A stretch of DNA of 64,000 nt, from the NCBI RefSeq assembly GCF_000091325.1, contig NC_014012.1, positions 2,648,824 to 2,712,823 of the forward strand, given 5' to 3'. This DNA is from Shewanella violacea DSS12 (lineage in GTDB: Bacteria > Pseudomonadota > Gammaproteobacteria > Enterobacterales > Shewanellaceae). Position numbers and translations under genes: made by a program. Shown piece after piece: positions 9,952 through 19,775 of the stretch (the stretch's first letter is position 1; each line of letters opens with the position of its first letter). Under the pieces are notes generated by a model that had not been told where the DNA came from, ran no database searches, and worked only from the letters and a program-made list of their open reading frames with translations.

Positions 9952-12228
9952 TTACAATGAACTAAAGTCATCGACATTGATTGCAGCCAATCTCAACTTA
10001 TCGGCAGCAAGCACAGACTCCAACTCAACCGCATCGATAATGAGTGTCTCGTGGGCTAATTTAAATAAAGCCAAGTTACTCATCTTCTTAGGTAAAGAAC
10101 CGCCTCGCTGGGCCATTTTTATCTTTTTATGGATCTGCCTACAGTTAAACTGTGCGATAAAGGCACTTTCAACTTCGGCAATCCCACTGGTATCTCCCTC
10201 AAATTCAGGACATAAGAAGGTAATACGATCACGTGCAGGTCCTGGCTTTGACATGCCTTGAACCAGTGTGACGGCCATCTTGTCAGTCACACCATTAAAA
10301 TGGTTACCCAGAGGAAATATAAGTGCCCTCATCAGCCAAGCTACTGGACGGTTAGGGAAATTACGTAGAGTACCTTCCAAAGCCTGAGCCGCTTTTTGTA
10401 ATCGGGTAGCCATTACATAGCGAACCGCGGGTAGATCATCATGCTGACGACCGTTATCTTCGAAGAGTTTCAATGTTGCAGAACCTAAATAAAGCTCACT
10501 GAGCACATCACCCATTCTTGCTGATATCATCTCTTTTCGCTTAAGATCTCCACCCATGATCAACATGGAAACATCGGTCATAAATGCCAACGCCGATGAG
10601 AGTCTCGACATGTCCCTATAATATTGCTGAGTCTCACCGCTCACAGGAGTCTGATTAAAACGACTAGCCGTTAACGCACAAAACACCGAACTGAATGCAT
10701 TACGGACCGTATAACCAATATGACCCAGAAGCAGCGAATCGAAACGTTCCAATGCGGCTTCTTTGTCATCCATTGCCGCAGTTTCCATCTCAGCGAGTAC
10801 ATATGGATGGCAACGAGTCGCTCCCTGGCCGAATATCATCAGGCTACGGGTAAGGATATTAGCCCCTTCTACCGTAATTGAGATGGGATTCGCCATATAA
10901 GGGTGACCCAGGTAGTTTTTCGGGCCCAGTTGAATGCCCTTACCCGATTGAATATCCATGGCATCGTTAAGCACATCACGGCTCATCTCAGTCATATGAT
11001 ATTTTGCAATTGCCGTGACTACCGATGGTTTCACTTTTAGGTCTATACCCGTTGTCGTTAAGCGTCTTGCCGCTTCCAACTGGTAAGTGTTGGCAATAAT
11101 TCGGGCAAGCGCCTCTTGCACACCTTCGAAATTACCGATAGAAAGGCCAAACTGATGCCTGACATAAGTGTATGCAGTGGTTGTCTTCGTTGCGGTGTGA
11201 CCTGCAGCCGTTGCCAGTGCCGGTAATGATATCCCTCGACCTGCAGATAAACATTCCACCAACATGCGCCAACCTCGGCCTGCATATTGTGGTCCCCCTA
11301 TGATCCAATCTAATGGAATAAAGACATCTTCTCCTTGAGTCGTGCCATTCATGAATGCCATGTTGAGCGGGTTATGTCTATTCCCTATCTTCACACCGGC
11401 GTGATCTGTAGGTATCAAGGCGCAGGTTATACCCAGAGCCACTTTATCACCTAACAAGCCATCAGGATCTCGCATCTGAAAGGCCAGACCGAGTACCGTA
11501 GCCACCGGAGCTAAGGTAATGTAACGCTTATCCCAGTTAAGCTTAAGACCCAGAATCTCTTCGCCTTCAAACTCTTGACGACAGACGATACCTTCATCGG
11601 GAATGGAACCTGCATCGGAACCTGCTTCAGGTCCCGTGAGTGCAAAACAAGGCACAGCTTCACCACTGGCCAATTTAGGTAACCAATGTTCTCTCTGCTC
11701 TTGTGTGCCGTAATGAGTGAGCAATTCGCCCGGACCTAAAGAATTGGGCACCATAACAGTAACAGCGGCACTGACGCTGCGGCTGGCAATTTTACTGACT
11801 ATGGTCGAGTTAGCATATGCAGAGAAAGCTTTGCCCCCATACTGCTTAGGAATGATCAGAGCAAAAAATCCTTCATCCTTAAAATATTGCCAAAGTTCAG
11901 GTGGAAGATCCTTACGGTTTTGCACTATGTCATAATCATCGATCATGGTCAGTGCTGTCATCACCTGATTATTGAGAAAGTCTTGCTCTTCTGCGGTAAG
12001 TTTAGGCTTGCCATAGCTATGTAAGGTTTCCCAGTTAGGCTTACCTCTGAAAAGTTCACCTTCCCACCAGACATCACCGGCCTCCATCGCTTCCTTCTCA
12101 GTATCAGATAACGGCGGGAGAACCTTCTTAAAAAATGAAAATGCAGGACGGGTGATGAACTGGATCCTGATATTTTTAACACAAAAGAGCACGATAATGA
12201 TCAAGAGTGCAAGTATGAACAGAGTCAT
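9952..12228 (-). CDS. fadE: Acyl-CoA dehydrogenase FadE
   Basis: A 758-residue FAD enzyme that catalyses the first step of fatty acid beta-oxidation (acyl-CoA to trans-2-enoyl-CoA). A hydrophobic N-terminal helix (about residues 2-20) would anchor it to the inner membrane, as in E. coli FadE. The acyl-CoA dehydrogenase signature FALTGPEAGSDAG lies at 195-207. The C-terminal extension (about 500-758) is the FadE-specific part that short acyl-CoA dehydrogenases lack. It is somewhat shorter than E. coli FadE (814). It follows the psrA gene by 30 bp on the same strand, so the regulator and enzyme probably share one transcript. Confidence 0.92.
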   Translation of the reverse strand: MTLFILALLIIIVLFCVKNIRIQFITRPAFSFFKKVLPPLSDTEKEAMEAGDVWWEGELFRGKPNWETLHSYGKPKLTAEEQDFLNNQVMTALTMIDDYDIVQNRKDLPPELWQYFKDEGFFALIIPKQYGGKAFSAYANSTIVSKIASRSVSAAVTVMVPNSLGPGELLTHYGTQEQREHWLPKLASGEAVPCFALTGPEAGSDAGSIPDEGIVCRQEFEGEEILGLKLNWDKRYITLAPVATVLGLAFQMRDPDGLLGDKVALGITCALIPTDHAGVKIGNRHNPLNMAFMNGTTQGEDVFIPLDWIIGGPQYAGRGWRMLVECLSAGRGISLPALATAAGHTATKTTTAYTYVRHQFGLSIGNFEGVQEALARIIANTYQLEAARRLTTTGIDLKVKPSVVTAIAKYHMTEMSRDVLNDAMDIQSGKGIQLGPKNYLGHPYMANPISITVEGANILTRSLMIFGQGATRCHPYVLAEMETAAMDDKEAALERFDSLLLGHIGYTVRNAFSSVFCALTASRFNQTPVSGETQQYYRDMSRLSSALAFMTDVSMLIMGGDLKRKEMISARMGDVLSELYLGSATLKLFEDNGRQHDDLPAVRYVMATRLQKAAQALEGTLRNFPNRPVAWLMRALIFPLGNHFNGVTDKMAVTLVQGMSKPGPARDRITFLCPEFEGDTSGIAEVESAFIAQFNCRQIHKKIKMAQRGGSLPKKMSNLALFKLAHETLIIDAVELESVLAADKLRLAAINVDDFSSL

Positions 12229-12258
12229 GATTTTACCTTTTATTCTATAAAGCTGAGA

Positions 12259-12897
12259 TTAAGCCATTACTGGAACCGCTACGCCTGCTGAAAGATAAGG
12301 GATAACTTTACGGATAACGGCTTCTATATCGTTATGCTCACCGAAATCTGCTGCTGCGATTTCAATTAACGCATCTGCCGAAGCCATGGTGAAGACCACA
12401 GTACCTAAGGTAAAGTGTAAACGCCAGAACATCTCCGCGGGAGGAATATGTGGAGCGCTGTCTGCTACAGCTTTTACAAATGGAGTCAGATGATCTCCGT
12501 AATGTGTGGTGATAAACCATCTGAGATGTCCCTGACTCTCTATATAGCCTCTACCCAGTAGCTGTAAGAAGGTACTGGTGCCCTCGGACCTTAGTTCATT
12601 TAGCTCTAACAAAGGTTTGACTAAGGTCGAAAAAATATCATTCAGCGAGGCATCTTTGTCACGACTCTGTAAAGCTAAGATTTCAGACGAGGCGGCAGGC
12701 ATAAAAACATCGAGATATCTCGCTAAAACTGCCCGTATTAACTCTTTTTTTGAACCAAAATGATAATTCACTGAAGCAAGATTGACTTCAGCCTTACTGG
12801 TGATCAGACGTAAGGAGGTTTCAGAAAAACCTCGCTCAGCAAATAACTTTTCTGCAGCATCCAGTATTCTTGTTTTTGTATCGGAGCGATTTGCCAT
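12259..12897 (-). CDS. psrA: PsrA, TetR-family fatty acid regulator
   Basis: A 212-residue TetR-family repressor. The N-terminal helix-turn-helix occupies about residues 9-54 (FAERGFSETSLRLITSKA and VNYHFGSKKELI). The wording of this domain closely resembles PsrA of Pseudomonas and Shewanella, which binds long-chain acyl-CoA and controls beta-oxidation genes. The neighbour fadE fits this role. An 18-bp palindrome just upstream of the start codon fits autoregulation and, through the shared transcript, control of fadE. Confidence 0.87.
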   Translation of the reverse strand: MANRSDTKTRILDAAEKLFAERGFSETSLRLITSKAEVNLASVNYHFGSKKELIRAVLARYLDVFMPAASSEILALQSRDKDASLNDIFSTLVKPLLELNELRSEGTSTFLQLLGRGYIESQGHLRWFITTHYGDHLTPFVKAVADSAPHIPPAEMFWRLHFTLGTVVFTMASADALIEIAAADFGEHNDIEAVIRKVIPYLSAGVAVPVMA

Positions 12898-12918
12898 TTC
12901 GTGACCTTATAGCCGTAT

Positions 12919-12936
12919 TTTAAACACTTGTTTAAA
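12919..12936. promoter_or_regulatory. PsrA operator palindrome
   Basis: TTTAAACA-CT-TGTTTAAA is a perfect 8+2+8 palindrome, 21 bp upstream of the psrA start. Its core AAACNNNNGTTT is the hallmark of PsrA operators. Confidence 0.75.
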
Positions 12937-13094
12937 TTAAACATTGGTTCACATTTTGTCAAACGAAATTATTAGTAGATAACAAGCTACAGCTAGATTT
13001 ACACGCCATTCCGCCTCTTTTACTCCCTTCTACTTTTAAAAAACTGATTTTTAGTTAGAATACTCAACACAAAAACAACAAAGGAACTGAATTA

Positions 13095-14933
13095 ATGTCA
13101 CTTCTAATGCCGAAACTTTCACGTCTTTCGCTGCTCATTGCGCTTTCAATAGGGGTATCTGCCTGTAATTCCTCTAAAAATGACGATAGTAACTCAGCTT
13201 CATCTAAAACTTCAGAGGCTAAACAATTCCTAATACAATCTGAGCAAACATTGAGCGATCTTTCCATCGAGATTAATCGTGCCGAATGGATCTACAGCAA
13301 TTTCATTACCGATGATACGGCGGCCCTCTCAGCGTCAGCGGCTGAAAAACTCACCGCAACCTCGGTGAGACTCGCGACTCAAGCCGCTCAATATACCGAT
13401 TTAGCACTGGATGATACTAGTCTGCGTAAACTCAATATATTACGCAGTTCTTTGGTACTCCCCGCCCCTCTCGACCCTGAAAAAAATGCCGAGCTTGCCG
13501 GAATAAGTGCACAGCTCAATGGATTGTACGGTAAAGGAAAATATTGTTTCGATGACGGTCGCTGTTTAACTCAACCCGAGCTGTCAGCAATCATGGCTGA
13601 ATCCAGTGACCCTAAATTATTACTCGAAGTGTGGCAAGGTTGGCGTGAAATAGCTAAACCTATGCGTCCTCTGTTTCAGCGTGAAGTTGAATTAGCCAAT
13701 GAAGGCGCTAAAGATCTGGGCTACGCCGATTTGTCTGTATTATGGCGCAGTCAATATGACATGAAACCCGATGAATTCTCCAATGAACTGGACAGGCTAT
13801 GGGGTCAAGTTAAGCCTCTATATGATTCATTACACTGTTATGTCCGCGGCGAACTCAATGAAGAGTATGGCGATGAAGTCGTACCGGCCAATGGGCCGAT
13901 TCCGGCTCATTTACTGGGTAACATGTGGGCGCAGAGTTGGGGCAATGTCTATGATAAAGTCTCACCTCAAGATGCAGATCCGGGTTATGACTTGACTCAG
14001 CTTCTTGCCGAGCATGACTATGATGAAGTCAAAATGGTTAAACAAGCCGAAAGCTTCTTCAGCTCACTGGGTTTCGATGAGCTACCAGATTCATTCTGGG
14101 AGCGATCTTTGTTCGTCCAACCTAAAGATCGCGATGTAGTGTGTCATGCATCTGCCTGGGATCTGGATAACCTGGATGATATACGGATCAAGATGTGTAT
14201 TCAGAAAACGGCTGAAGATTTTACCGTTATCCATCATGAGTTAGGTCACAACTATTACCAACGTGCCTATAAAAACCAGCCATTTATCTTCAAAAATAGT
14301 GCTAATGATGGCTTTCATGAGGCTATAGGTGACACGATTGCATTATCTATCACCCCAAGTTACCTGAAACAGATAGGTTTACTCGATGAAGTCCCTGATG
14401 CATCGAAAGATATCGGCCTATTACTCAAGCAAGCATTAGATAAAGTTGCCTTTATGCCCTTCGGCTTGATGATCGATCAGTGGCGCTGGAAAGTGTTCAG
14501 TGGTGAAATCACCCCGGATCAGTACAACCAAGCCTGGTGGGATCTAAGAGAGAAATATCAGGGAGTGAAGGCCCCCATCGAGAGAAGTGAAGCTGATTTT
14601 GACCCTGGTGCTAAATACCATGTACCAGGAAATGTCCCTTATACGCGTTATTTCTTAGCCCACATTTTACAGTTCCAATTCCACAAGTCCCTGTGTGAGA
14701 CTGCCGGTGATACAGGGCCAGTTCATAGATGTAGTATTTATGGCAATAAAGCAGCAGGCAGTAAACTCAATACCATGTTAGAAATGGGACTGAGCCGTCC
14801 ATGGCCTGATGCATTAAAAGTGGTCACTGGTAGCCCTGAGATGGATGCTAGCGCCGTGCTCGATTACTTCGCTCCGTTACAAGTTTGGTTAAATGAGCAA
14901 AACACTCAAGCAAAGCGCCAATGTGGATGGTGA
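13095..14933 (+). CDS. M2-family peptidyl-dipeptidase (ACE-like) lipoprotein
   Basis: A 612-residue peptidase of family M2 (angiotensin-converting-enzyme-like), which removes C-terminal dipeptides. A lipoprotein signal is present: a short basic N-terminus, a hydrophobic core and the lipobox VSAC with Cys24, followed by a Ser/Asn/Asp-rich linker. The zinc site is H381-E-L-G-H385, with the third ligand E409 in FHEAIGD, spaced as in ACE. Length agrees with one ACE catalytic domain. The start has an AAGGAA ribosome binding site 9 nt upstream. Probably membrane-anchored facing the periplasm or the outside, acting in peptide utilisation. It is transcribed alone and ends in a terminator. Confidence 0.9.
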   Translation: MSLLMPKLSRLSLLIALSIGVSACNSSKNDDSNSASSKTSEAKQFLIQSEQTLSDLSIEINRAEWIYSNFITDDTAALSASAAEKLTATSVRLATQAAQYTDLALDDTSLRKLNILRSSLVLPAPLDPEKNAELAGISAQLNGLYGKGKYCFDDGRCLTQPELSAIMAESSDPKLLLEVWQGWREIAKPMRPLFQREVELANEGAKDLGYADLSVLWRSQYDMKPDEFSNELDRLWGQVKPLYDSLHCYVRGELNEEYGDEVVPANGPIPAHLLGNMWAQSWGNVYDKVSPQDADPGYDLTQLLAEHDYDEVKMVKQAESFFSSLGFDELPDSFWERSLFVQPKDRDVVCHASAWDLDNLDDIRIKMCIQKTAEDFTVIHHELGHNYYQRAYKNQPFIFKNSANDGFHEAIGDTIALSITPSYLKQIGLLDEVPDASKDIGLLLKQALDKVAFMPFGLMIDQWRWKVFSGEITPDQYNQAWWDLREKYQGVKAPIERSEADFDPGAKYHVPGNVPYTRYFLAHILQFQFHKSLCETAGDTGPVHRCSIYGNKAAGSKLNTMLEMGLSRPWPDALKVVTGSPEMDASAVLDYFAPLQVWLNEQNTQAKRQCGW

Positions 14934-14994
14934 CCTTTATTTTACCTTTAGCGATTAATCGCTTAAGCCTATTAGCTTAACATTATGACCTTTT

Positions 14995-15022
14995 AAGGGC
15001 GCTATTTCAAAGCGCCCTTCTT
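14995..15022 (+). terminator. Intrinsic terminator after the M2 peptidase gene
   Basis: A 9-bp stem AAGGGCGCT / AGCGCCCTT (14995-15003 and 15011-15019), followed by a short CTT run. It lies about 60 bp past the stop codon. Confidence 0.7.
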
Positions 15023-15147
15023 ATATGTACAACACTCTCCACTACAGCACCTTATCCACTGGACACACTTTGTTAAGAACTAAAACTTTAGATAATCAAG
15101 GTCATCTATTATAGTGACATCAGTAATTGTAGATTTGAAAAAATTTA

Positions 15148-15714
15148 ATGTCATTAATAAAAGTTCTCTTAGTGAGTCTTGTCTCTTTTCTGTGCACGAT
15201 ACAGCCAGCGATGGCACAATCGGAAGACAATAGAGCCATTAATCAATTATATCGCCAGTTTTCACAGGCATTTAACCAATTAGATGCAGGAATAGTTGAG
15301 AATATCTATGCCGAGGATGCTTGCTATGTCCCTGAAAACCAAAGTAAGGGCATCACTATGGGACGAGAAAACATCATAGCCCTTTATAAGAAGTTTTTTG
15401 TTAAGATTAAACACAAGCAAGCCCGTATAGAGGTCGACTTTAGAGTCATTGAGCGACAAATGGAGAACAATAATGCGACAGATATCGGCTACTACCTGAT
15501 CCGCTTTCATCCAGCTGAAGATGCCGAAGAACCCATCAGTGAATTTGCTGGGAAATTTGTCAATGTTTCCAGAAAGAATGCCAATGGAAAATGGTATCTT
15601 ACCGTCGACACCAATAATCGTTCAGACACACCATTTTACTATAATGCAAAACCCACCCCAGAATTGTATTATGGTCGTCACTTTTCTCCTCTAACGTCCG
15701 AGCTCCATGACTAA
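15148..15714 (+). CDS. Secreted NTF2-like (SnoaL/DUF4440-type) protein
   Basis: A 188-residue protein. A signal peptide is clear (hydrophobic residues 4-20, cleavage near AMAQ at 21-24). The mature part reads like a cystatin/NTF2-like fold: the opening helix INQLYRQFSQAFNQLDAGIVENIYAEDACYV, then GRENIIALYKKFF, then long strands. Such proteins are small ligand-binding or ketosteroid-isomerase-like domains; no catalytic residues can be assigned. It overlaps ychJ by 8 nt, so translation is probably coupled. The ribosome binding site is poor. Function unknown. Confidence 0.65.
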   Translation: MSLIKVLLVSLVSFLCTIQPAMAQSEDNRAINQLYRQFSQAFNQLDAGIVENIYAEDACYVPENQSKGITMGRENIIALYKKFFVKIKHKQARIEVDFRVIERQMENNNATDIGYYLIRFHPAEDAEEPISEFAGKFVNVSRKNANGKWYLTVDTNNRSDTPFYYNAKPTPELYYGRHFSPLTSELHD

Positions 15715-16189
15715 CAACCTTAATATTATCTGTCCTTGTGGTAATAGCCCGCAAAACACAGCACTTTTGTATCAAAACTGTTGTGGGAGATTGCATACTA
15801 ACTCCCAAAAGGCAGACAGTCCTGAGCAGTTAATGCGCAGCCGATACACAGGCTTCGTACTTAAGTTATATGACTATTTGATAGCCACTCATCATCCGAA
15901 ATATTTACTTGGTCTCACGGCCAGCACACTAGCCCAAAGCCCGGAAACTCACTGGTTATCATTGGAAATAATCTCTGTATCGAATACTGGCTTGCATGGG
16001 CAAGTTGAATTTCAGGCTTGGTATAAAGATGAAGCAGGTATAAATGCGATTCACGAACTATCTGATTTCAAGTGTGTCGACGGAGAGTGGTTATATACCC
16101 AGGGAGAACAGTTCGATGCAATTTTTCCTAAACGCAACCAAGCTTGTTTGTGTGGAAGTGGTAAGAAATTTAAACAGTGTTGTCTATAA
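15707..16189 (+). CDS. ychJ: YchJ family protein with SEC-C zinc motifs
   Basis: A 160-residue UPF0225/YchJ protein. It has cysteine clusters at both ends: CPCG and CC at residues 9-12 and 25-26, and a C-terminal SEC-C motif CLCGSGKKFKQCC (147-159). Between them is an NTF2-like domain beginning MRSRYTGFVL. SEC-C motifs bind zinc and, in SecA, support SecB contact; the role of YchJ is not established. Its start overlaps the previous gene by 8 nt. That both genes of this pair contain NTF2-like folds is worth noting but may be chance. Confidence 0.88.
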   Translation: MTNNLNIICPCGNSPQNTALLYQNCCGRLHTNSQKADSPEQLMRSRYTGFVLKLYDYLIATHHPKYLLGLTASTLAQSPETHWLSLEIISVSNTGLHGQVEFQAWYKDEAGINAIHELSDFKCVDGEWLYTQGEQFDAIFPKRNQACLCGSGKKFKQCCL

Positions 16190-16246
16190 GCATTAAGATG
16201 ATTCTTGCTAAAATATGACATTTTAAGCAATAAATTGAATCACTCG

Positions 16247-18415
16247 TTAGTGAATCATCTCGTGATTTGATTTGAATAAAAACTGGCTAAACTCAGACTC
16301 TCTTAGGGCGGGACTGTAAAGGAAACCTTGAGCCTGATGGCACTTATGTTCCGATAAGAAATCTTCCTGTTCCTTAGTCTCTACCCCCTCGGCAGTTAAG
16401 GAAATATTGAGCGCCGAAGCCATAGCAATAATGGCGCTCACAATCTCACGACTCTCTCGACTTACTGTAAGATCGGAAATAAATGAACGGTCAATTTTAA
16501 GCTTACTGATGGGAAACTGTTTCAAATAACGCATCGAACTGTAACCAGTACCAAAATCATCGATAGCCAGCCCTACGCCAAGCTCAGAGAGCTCAGTACA
16601 TAAATTAGTCGCATAATCTATGTCTTCCATCAATTCTGTCTCTGTGATCTCCAGGATCAGCGAGCCGGGTTGAAGTCGATAGCGCGACACTAAGTTCCAC
16701 ACCTGATCGAAAAGATTACCGCTAAAGAACTGGCGAGCGGAAACATTCACATGCATAGAAATATCAATTTGATGGTGTTGCCATAAATTGAGTTGCCTAC
16801 ATGCAGCTTCCAATACCCAAGTTCCAATGGCATTTATCAGGCCTGTTTGCTCGGCAATGTCGATAAAAGCACCAGGATACAGCACCCCTTTCTTAGGGTG
16901 GTGCCAACGGATCAATGCCTCTGCACCTATATATGTTCTGGTCTTAAGATCTTTAAGTGGCTGATAGTAGAGTTCAAACTCTCTCCCTCTCAGTGCGGTT
17001 TGTAAGTCACGCTCTATCTGCGCATCCTCTTTGAAGGTATTGAGTAAGGCATTATTAAATACTTGGATTTTGTCGCCTTGCTTTGTCTTGGCGTATTGCA
17101 AAGCGATATCGGCACAAGCTAAGGGAACAAAGCTGTCTTCAACAGACTCAATATCTACAATAGCCAGAGCCGGTTTAGCTTGGATCTGTTCACGGCCTAT
17201 ATGAACAGGCTGAGTCAGCTGACTGTATAACCTGGCTGTGATGTAGTCCATATCCACTTGATTTTGCGTAGGAATAATTATCGCAAATTCATCACTCCCC
17301 ACTCTAGCGAGGTGTTCGGTTTTATTAACATTAGCAAAATGCTTCAAACGTCTGGCGATTTCAATCAGTAATTCGTCACCGTTTTGATGACCATAGGTAT
17401 CATTGAAACGTTTAAAGCCGCAGAGATCGATGAGGATCAATTGGCCTGATTTACAGTGTTCTAACTCTTTATTGAAATAGCTGCGATTATAGAGTCCTGT
17501 CAAACCACAACGCCAGGCTAAACGCTCTAATTTTGCCTGGTACTGCTTCTCATCTGATATATCATCGGCTTTAACCAGTGCGTAATGATTGCCACGTTCG
17601 GTGATAAACTGTTTAACTGAATATCTGAGCCAGTATTGCCTGCCATCAGAGCGCACAACTAGGCTTTCTCCCTTAGCCACTGCTCCCATAGACACCTGTT
17701 CTAGGATGCCTTTAGCCTGTTGCGGATATTGTTTAATAAAATCGAGTTGTTTGAATGAATGTCCAATGACTTGACGTTTAGGCATACCGGATAGCCATTC
17801 ATGGGCTTGGTTTACATATTCGATCAAATCTGATTTCAGGTTAATCAACATACTCACCTGCTCGGATTCTTCATCGGCACTGAGTAATAAAGTTAATCTC
17901 TCATCGTTTTCATAGGCATTGTGGGTCGCCAGAGTCAGCGCAAGTTGGTCGGCCACATGAGTCGCGATATGAATCTCGCTATCGGACCAAGGGGCTATCG
18001 ATGTTCTTTCTAAATATAAGATACCTTCGAGATGACCGTTAATTCTTATGGCAACATCTAGGGATGACATTATCCCTTTAGGCTTGAAATACGCATCAGC
18101 TATCTCTATGACTCTAGGGTCCGAGTCCACATCATTTATATCTATCAGACACTTGTTTCTGAGTTCAGCGATATAATCAGGACAATCAAAGGGGGCGGGG
18201 CGTGAATACACAACAGGCAGCAAGGGACCATAATTAGCGGTCGCGCTAATTTGATTATCTTCACAAGAGAGCATACAGACACCTACGTAGGTGACAGCGA
18301 GTTGCTGACATAATAACTCAGTCGCCAACTCCGCCGTTTTCTGAAAATTACCCTCTTGTTTTTCTTTAGAGTTAACTATGCACTCTAATAAATCTTGATA
18401 CTCACGCTTCTTCAC
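16247..18415 (-). CDS. GAF-PAS-GGDEF-EAL cyclic-di-GMP protein
   Basis: A 722-residue cytosolic sensor without membrane segments. Order: GAF domain (about 25-165), PAS domain (about 185-285), GGDEF (about 300-455) and EAL (about 470-715). The cyclase motif is RVGSDEF, so the first glycine pair is altered (GSDEF), and activity is uncertain. The EAL domain looks catalytic: GAEALIRW, EITETELM, DDFGTGYSSM, KIDRSF and AEGVET are all present. It most likely degrades c-di-GMP under control of the sensor domains. I chose GTG at 18415, which has AGGGA 5 nt upstream, over a TTG 24 nt further out. Transcribed alone. Confidence 0.85.
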   Translation of the reverse strand: MKKREYQDLLECIVNSKEKQEGNFQKTAELATELLCQQLAVTYVGVCMLSCEDNQISATANYGPLLPVVYSRPAPFDCPDYIAELRNKCLIDINDVDSDPRVIEIADAYFKPKGIMSSLDVAIRINGHLEGILYLERTSIAPWSDSEIHIATHVADQLALTLATHNAYENDERLTLLLSADEESEQVSMLINLKSDLIEYVNQAHEWLSGMPKRQVIGHSFKQLDFIKQYPQQAKGILEQVSMGAVAKGESLVVRSDGRQYWLRYSVKQFITERGNHYALVKADDISDEKQYQAKLERLAWRCGLTGLYNRSYFNKELEHCKSGQLILIDLCGFKRFNDTYGHQNGDELLIEIARRLKHFANVNKTEHLARVGSDEFAIIIPTQNQVDMDYITARLYSQLTQPVHIGREQIQAKPALAIVDIESVEDSFVPLACADIALQYAKTKQGDKIQVFNNALLNTFKEDAQIERDLQTALRGREFELYYQPLKDLKTRTYIGAEALIRWHHPKKGVLYPGAFIDIAEQTGLINAIGTWVLEAACRQLNLWQHHQIDISMHVNVSARQFFSGNLFDQVWNLVSRYRLQPGSLILEITETELMEDIDYATNLCTELSELGVGLAIDDFGTGYSSMRYLKQFPISKLKIDRSFISDLTVSRESREIVSAIIAMASALNISLTAEGVETKEQEDFLSEHKCHQAQGFLYSPALRESEFSQFLFKSNHEMIH

Positions 18416-18563
18416 GAATGTCCCTAAAAAAGTAAGCAAGATTACTTACTCAAAGCTTCATATGATGATGGCTAATCTATCAAAGTTATTGAAAATATTA
18501 TTAGTATTTGTTATTTCAATCAGCCTACACACAATATAACTTTTGAGCAACATGGCCATAGAA

Positions 18564-18851
18564 CTAAAATGAATTTTCTAATTGAAAAATCATTTTTTCT
18601 GCACTAAAGGAAAAATTAATCGTTAGACTAATGCCAGAATCCTGGCTCACTGACCCTACATTAACGTCTTCAAATCTGGCTTTAACTTTCTGTGTCAACA
18701 ATTCTGATTCAGCCTGAGCTTGTGGCCCTGTGAAGTGGACGACTAATTGTCTGTCGTGTTCATCGATCACGGCACCAATATCGGCATAACTACCACAATC
18801 AGTGCAAGTATCGTTGACTAAACTAGATTGAGCATTCTGAATATTTTTCAT
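18564..18851 (-). CDS. DUF406 (YfcZ/YiiS-like) protein
   Basis: A 95-residue protein. Residues CTDCGSYADIGAVIDEHD match the family opening with a CxxCG pair and an aspartate-rich strand. DUF406 members in E. coli (YfcZ, YiiS) are small cytosolic proteins of unknown role. I used the ATG at 18851; the frame continues upstream only to a TTG that would add 11 atypical residues. It stands alone, with short non-coding gaps on both sides. Confidence 0.75.
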   Translation of the reverse strand: MKNIQNAQSSLVNDTCTDCGSYADIGAVIDEHDRQLVVHFTGPQAQAESELLTQKVKARFEDVNVGSVSQDSGISLTINFSFSAEKMIFQLENSF

Positions 18852-19022
18852 GGTACATAGGTCTCGAAAATGAATAATAAGCAAGTATTATACGTCAATG
18901 TTATGAAGGCATTGATAGATACCTCAAACTTCAACAATAAAAGGTAATCTCTTATCATAAAACTTCATAAAAATGGTATTAACAGTCCACTCGACTGATG
19001 ACTTAAAATATTGAAGCTCACA

Positions 19023-19535
19023 TTAACACCTAGCTATAATCTGACTCATCTGTCTTTGCTGAGAAAGAATATCAACAAAATTAGGCGGATCGAGATCCCT
19101 TGAATCGTCATAACCAGCTTGGTTCGATTTTGACCTAGTGAATTTTTCTCGAGTTAACAGATCACAATTTATCAGCACCTCTAACATCTCAGCAGGTTCA
19201 CTTCCTCGAGTGACCAAAGCTTCGGCTTGGATAGCCTGGGCCAATTGAAAAGCGCGAGCACCACCTTCTCTGAATACTCGACTATGCTCAATCGGTGAAT
19301 TATTCACCGAAAGGTCGGTAACTAACTGCTGAGGATTTGCGATATCAAACTTTTTTCGCAGTCGTTTATCACTATTATTAGCTGGCTGATCAGTTTGAAA
19401 TTGAGCCATATCACGTGCATCTGTAGATAATAAGGCCAATAAAAGGGCAAACTCCCCCCGACGACCATTATCTATCGCATGATTAAGCCTAGTGCCTAAT
19501 TGTGACTCATTTACTAAAACTGAACTCGGTTGCAT
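19023..19535 (-). CDS. VC2046/SO_2500 family conserved hypothetical
   Basis: A 170-residue cytosolic protein whose beginning (ESQLGTRLNHAIDNGRRGEF followed by ALLLALLS) I recognise as the VC2046/SO_2500 family, restricted to Vibrio, Shewanella and relatives. No signal peptide, membrane segment or enzymatic motif is visible; the sequence is rich in short helices, Gln and Asn. Function is unknown. It is divergent from the tRNA-Tyr array, and its start lies about 80 bp from the tRNA promoter. Confidence 0.75.
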   Translation of the reverse strand: MQPSSVLVNESQLGTRLNHAIDNGRRGEFALLLALLSTDARDMAQFQTDQPANNSDKRLRKKFDIANPQQLVTDLSVNNSPIEHSRVFREGGARAFQLAQAIQAEALVTRGSEPAEMLEVLINCDLLTREKFTRSKSNQAGYDDSRDLDPPNFVDILSQQRQMSQIIARC

Positions 19536-19615
19536 AAATAAACATCAATAAATCAACTCGTTGATAGTTAATCGACCGCTTGAATCAGAACTTTAGCTTT
19601 TTTTTAAAATGAGGC

Positions 19616-19644
19616 TTTACTCTGATGGAGTTTGTGACTACTAT
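19616..19644 (+). promoter_or_regulatory. Promoter of the tRNA-Tyr array
   Basis: TTTACT (19616-19621) and TACTAT (19639-19644) are separated by 17 bp and followed by a GC-rich discriminator TGCCGCCGC. This is the arrangement of stringently controlled stable-RNA promoters, 15 bp before the first tRNA. Confidence 0.75.
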
Positions 19645-19659
19645 TGCCGCCGCAATTGA

Positions 19660-19744
19660 GGAGGGGTTCCCGAGTGGCCAAAGGGATCAGACTGTAAATC
19701 TGACGGCTCAGCCTTCGAAGGTTCGAATCCTTCTCCCTCCACCA
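19660..19744 (+). tRNA. tRNA-Tyr(GUA), copy 1 of 7
   Basis: An 85-nt class II tRNA with encoded CCA. Anticodon GTA at 19694-19696, extra arm CGGCTCAGCCTTCG region, TTCGAATC in the T arm. The acceptor stem GGAGGGG pairs with the 3' strand CTCCCTCC. Confidence 0.97.
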
Positions 19745-19775
19745 TTTGCACTAAAGAAAGAAAATAAAGATATCT

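Noticed and set aside
18852..18884. Longer start (TTG) for the DUF406 gene
   Set aside because: The added 11 residues have no family counterpart, and an ATG is available at 18851.
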